The notes beneath the pieces were generated by a model. That model was given only the letters and a program-made list of their open reading frames with translations, did no database searches and was not told the origin of the DNA. From the NCBI RefSeq assembly GCF_003590145.2, contig NZ_CP060436.1, positions 2,671,001 through 2,735,000 on the forward strand: 64,000 nucleotides of DNA, read 5' to 3'. Both the position numbers and the translations under genes were made by a program. This DNA is from Pseudooceanicola algae. GTDB taxonomy: Bacteria; Pseudomonadota; Alphaproteobacteria; Rhodobacterales; Rhodobacteraceae. Below are positions 63,123-64,000 of the stretch, one piece after another; the first letter of the stretch is position 1; every line of letters begins with the position of its first letter.

Positions 63123-63974
63123 ATGCCTGAATTACCGGAAGTGGAGACCGTTCGGACCGGGTTGGCGCCGGCGATGGAAGGATCGGTGATCCTGAAGGCG
63201 GACATCAACCGGCCGGATCTGCGCTGGCCTTTCCCCGAGCGGATGGCCGCGCGCCTGGAAGGGCAGCGGGTGTTGCGGCTGCGACGGCGGTCGAAATATA
63301 TCCTTGCGGATCTGGAGAGCGGCGAGAGCCTTCTGGTGCATTTGGGCATGTCCGGGCGAATGGTCGTGTCGGGAGATCCGTTGGGACGATTTCACCATGA
63401 GCATCCTGCAGCCCTGAAACATGATCACGTGGTGCTGCATCTGTCGAACGGAGCCCGCGTGACTTTCAACGATCCGCGGCGTTTTGGAGCCATGGATCTA
63501 TTGGAGACGGCGCAGGCCGAGGCGCATCCGCTGCTGGCCTCGATCGGGCCGGAGCCATTGGGCAACGGGTTTTCAGGCGACTACCTGGCCGGCATTCTGA
63601 AGGCCAAACGATCGCCGATCAAGTCTGCGCTGCTGGATCAGCGCGTCGTGGCAGGGCTTGGCAATATCTATGTCTGCGAAACGCTTTACCGGGCACGGAT
63701 TTCGCCAGCGCGGCGCTGTGACCGGATTGCGACGACCCGGCTGGCGGCGCTGGTGCCGGTGATACGGGATGTGCTGACCGAGGCAATTGCCGCCGGCGGC
63801 TCGACCCTGAAGGATTTTCGGCGGGCGGATGGGGAGCTTGGATATTTCCAGCATGTCTTTGACGTCTACGACCGCGAAGGCCAGCCCTGCCGGACCGAAG
63901 GGTGCCATGCGCATGTGCAGAGGATCGTGCAATCGGGCCGGTCGAGCTTTTACTGCCCGACTTGTCAGCGTTGA
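63123..63974 (+). CDS. mutM: Formamidopyrimidine-DNA glycosylase
   Basis: Removes 8-oxoguanine and FaPy lesions, 283 aa. Catalytic Pro2-Glu3 in [10 protein letters not shown], helix-two-turn-helix region with [16 protein letters not shown], and a C-terminal zinc finger with two cysteine pairs (CRTEGC, CPTC). The ATG at 63123 is fixed by this N-terminus; longer in-frame starts run through the repeat. The remaining 26 bp of the window hold no recognisable gene. Confidence 0.97.
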   Translation: MPELPEVETVRTGLAPAMEGSVILKADINRPDLRWPFPERMAARLEGQRVLRLRRRSKYILADLESGESLLVHLGMSGRMVVSGDPLGRFHHEHPAALKHDHVVLHLSNGARVTFNDPRRFGAMDLLETAQAEAHPLLASIGPEPLGNGFSGDYLAGILKAKRSPIKSALLDQRVVAGLGNIYVCETLYRARISPARRCDRIATTRLAALVPVIRDVLTEAIAAGGSTLKDFRRADGELGYFQHVFDVYDREGQPCRTEGCHAHVQRIVQSGRSSFYCPTCQR

Positions 63975-64000
63975 CCGGATCCGGGCCAAAGATGACTTGA

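Overview
The window reads as chromosomal DNA of an alphaproteobacterium of the Rhodobacterales/Roseobacter type. The evidence is high GC, a fbcFBC cytochrome bc1 operon whose cytochrome b haem ligands fall at His97/111/198/212, an alpha-type flagellar cluster with flaF-flbT next to the flagellin, CtrA-like half-site pairs at flagellar promoters, and the mutM / ubiE-ubiB arrangement. The genus cannot be resolved from sequence alone. No phage, insertion sequence, rRNA or CRISPR array was seen.

Layout. 1-3114 (minus strand): sugar-type ABC importer (binding protein, a MalF-like permease carrying an extra DUF11-like domain, and a membrane protein cut by the window edge). 3198-3985: gene-poor stretch, then tRNA-Lys(TTT). 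4200-10763: dapF-mtaB, a glutathione-transferase-like gene, a lipid A oxidase-like outer-membrane barrel, and the cytochrome bc1 operon. 10863-18355 (minus): pbpC with a very large alpha-2-macroglobulin. 18509-33781: hybrid histidine kinase, yaaA, recQ, yggT, a thioesterase-fold gene, a UMF1-type transporter, mepA, a phytase-like gene, a preQ1-I riboswitch with the queuosine precursor transporter yhhQ, a candidate small RNA with an 18-codon ORF, arfB, pncB/pncA, an FMN reductase and trhO.

33839-59548 is a nearly continuous flagellar island in several divergent blocks: fliP-N-H-F (minus); fliL-DUF6468-motE-motA-large periplasmic protein-flhA-fliR-flhB-159-aa protein (plus); second fliL-flgH-A-G-F-fliQ-fliE-flgC-B (minus); fliI (plus); DUF1217-flbT-flaF-fliC-flgN-flgJ (minus, reading from the right); fliK-flgD (plus). 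It supplies the export gate, ATPase, MS ring, rod, L ring, motor stator MotA, filament and its post-transcriptional regulators. It has no fliG, fliM, motB, flgE, flgI, flgK or flgL, so those must lie elsewhere. After it come an APH-family kinase-like gene, ubiB-ubiE and mutM.

The signals most worth following are: the preQ1-I riboswitch and a possible competing hairpin; a 789-aa AMIN-like periplasmic protein translationally coupled to motA; a structured candidate RNA carrying an anti-Shine-Dalgarno element; a three-copy intergenic repeat whose hairpins keep pairing while their sequence changes; the DUF11-like insert in the permease; and the CtrA-like boxes. Starts were chosen by Shine-Dalgarno position and N-terminal family similarity. 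Functional calls come from reading the sequence, without database searches.
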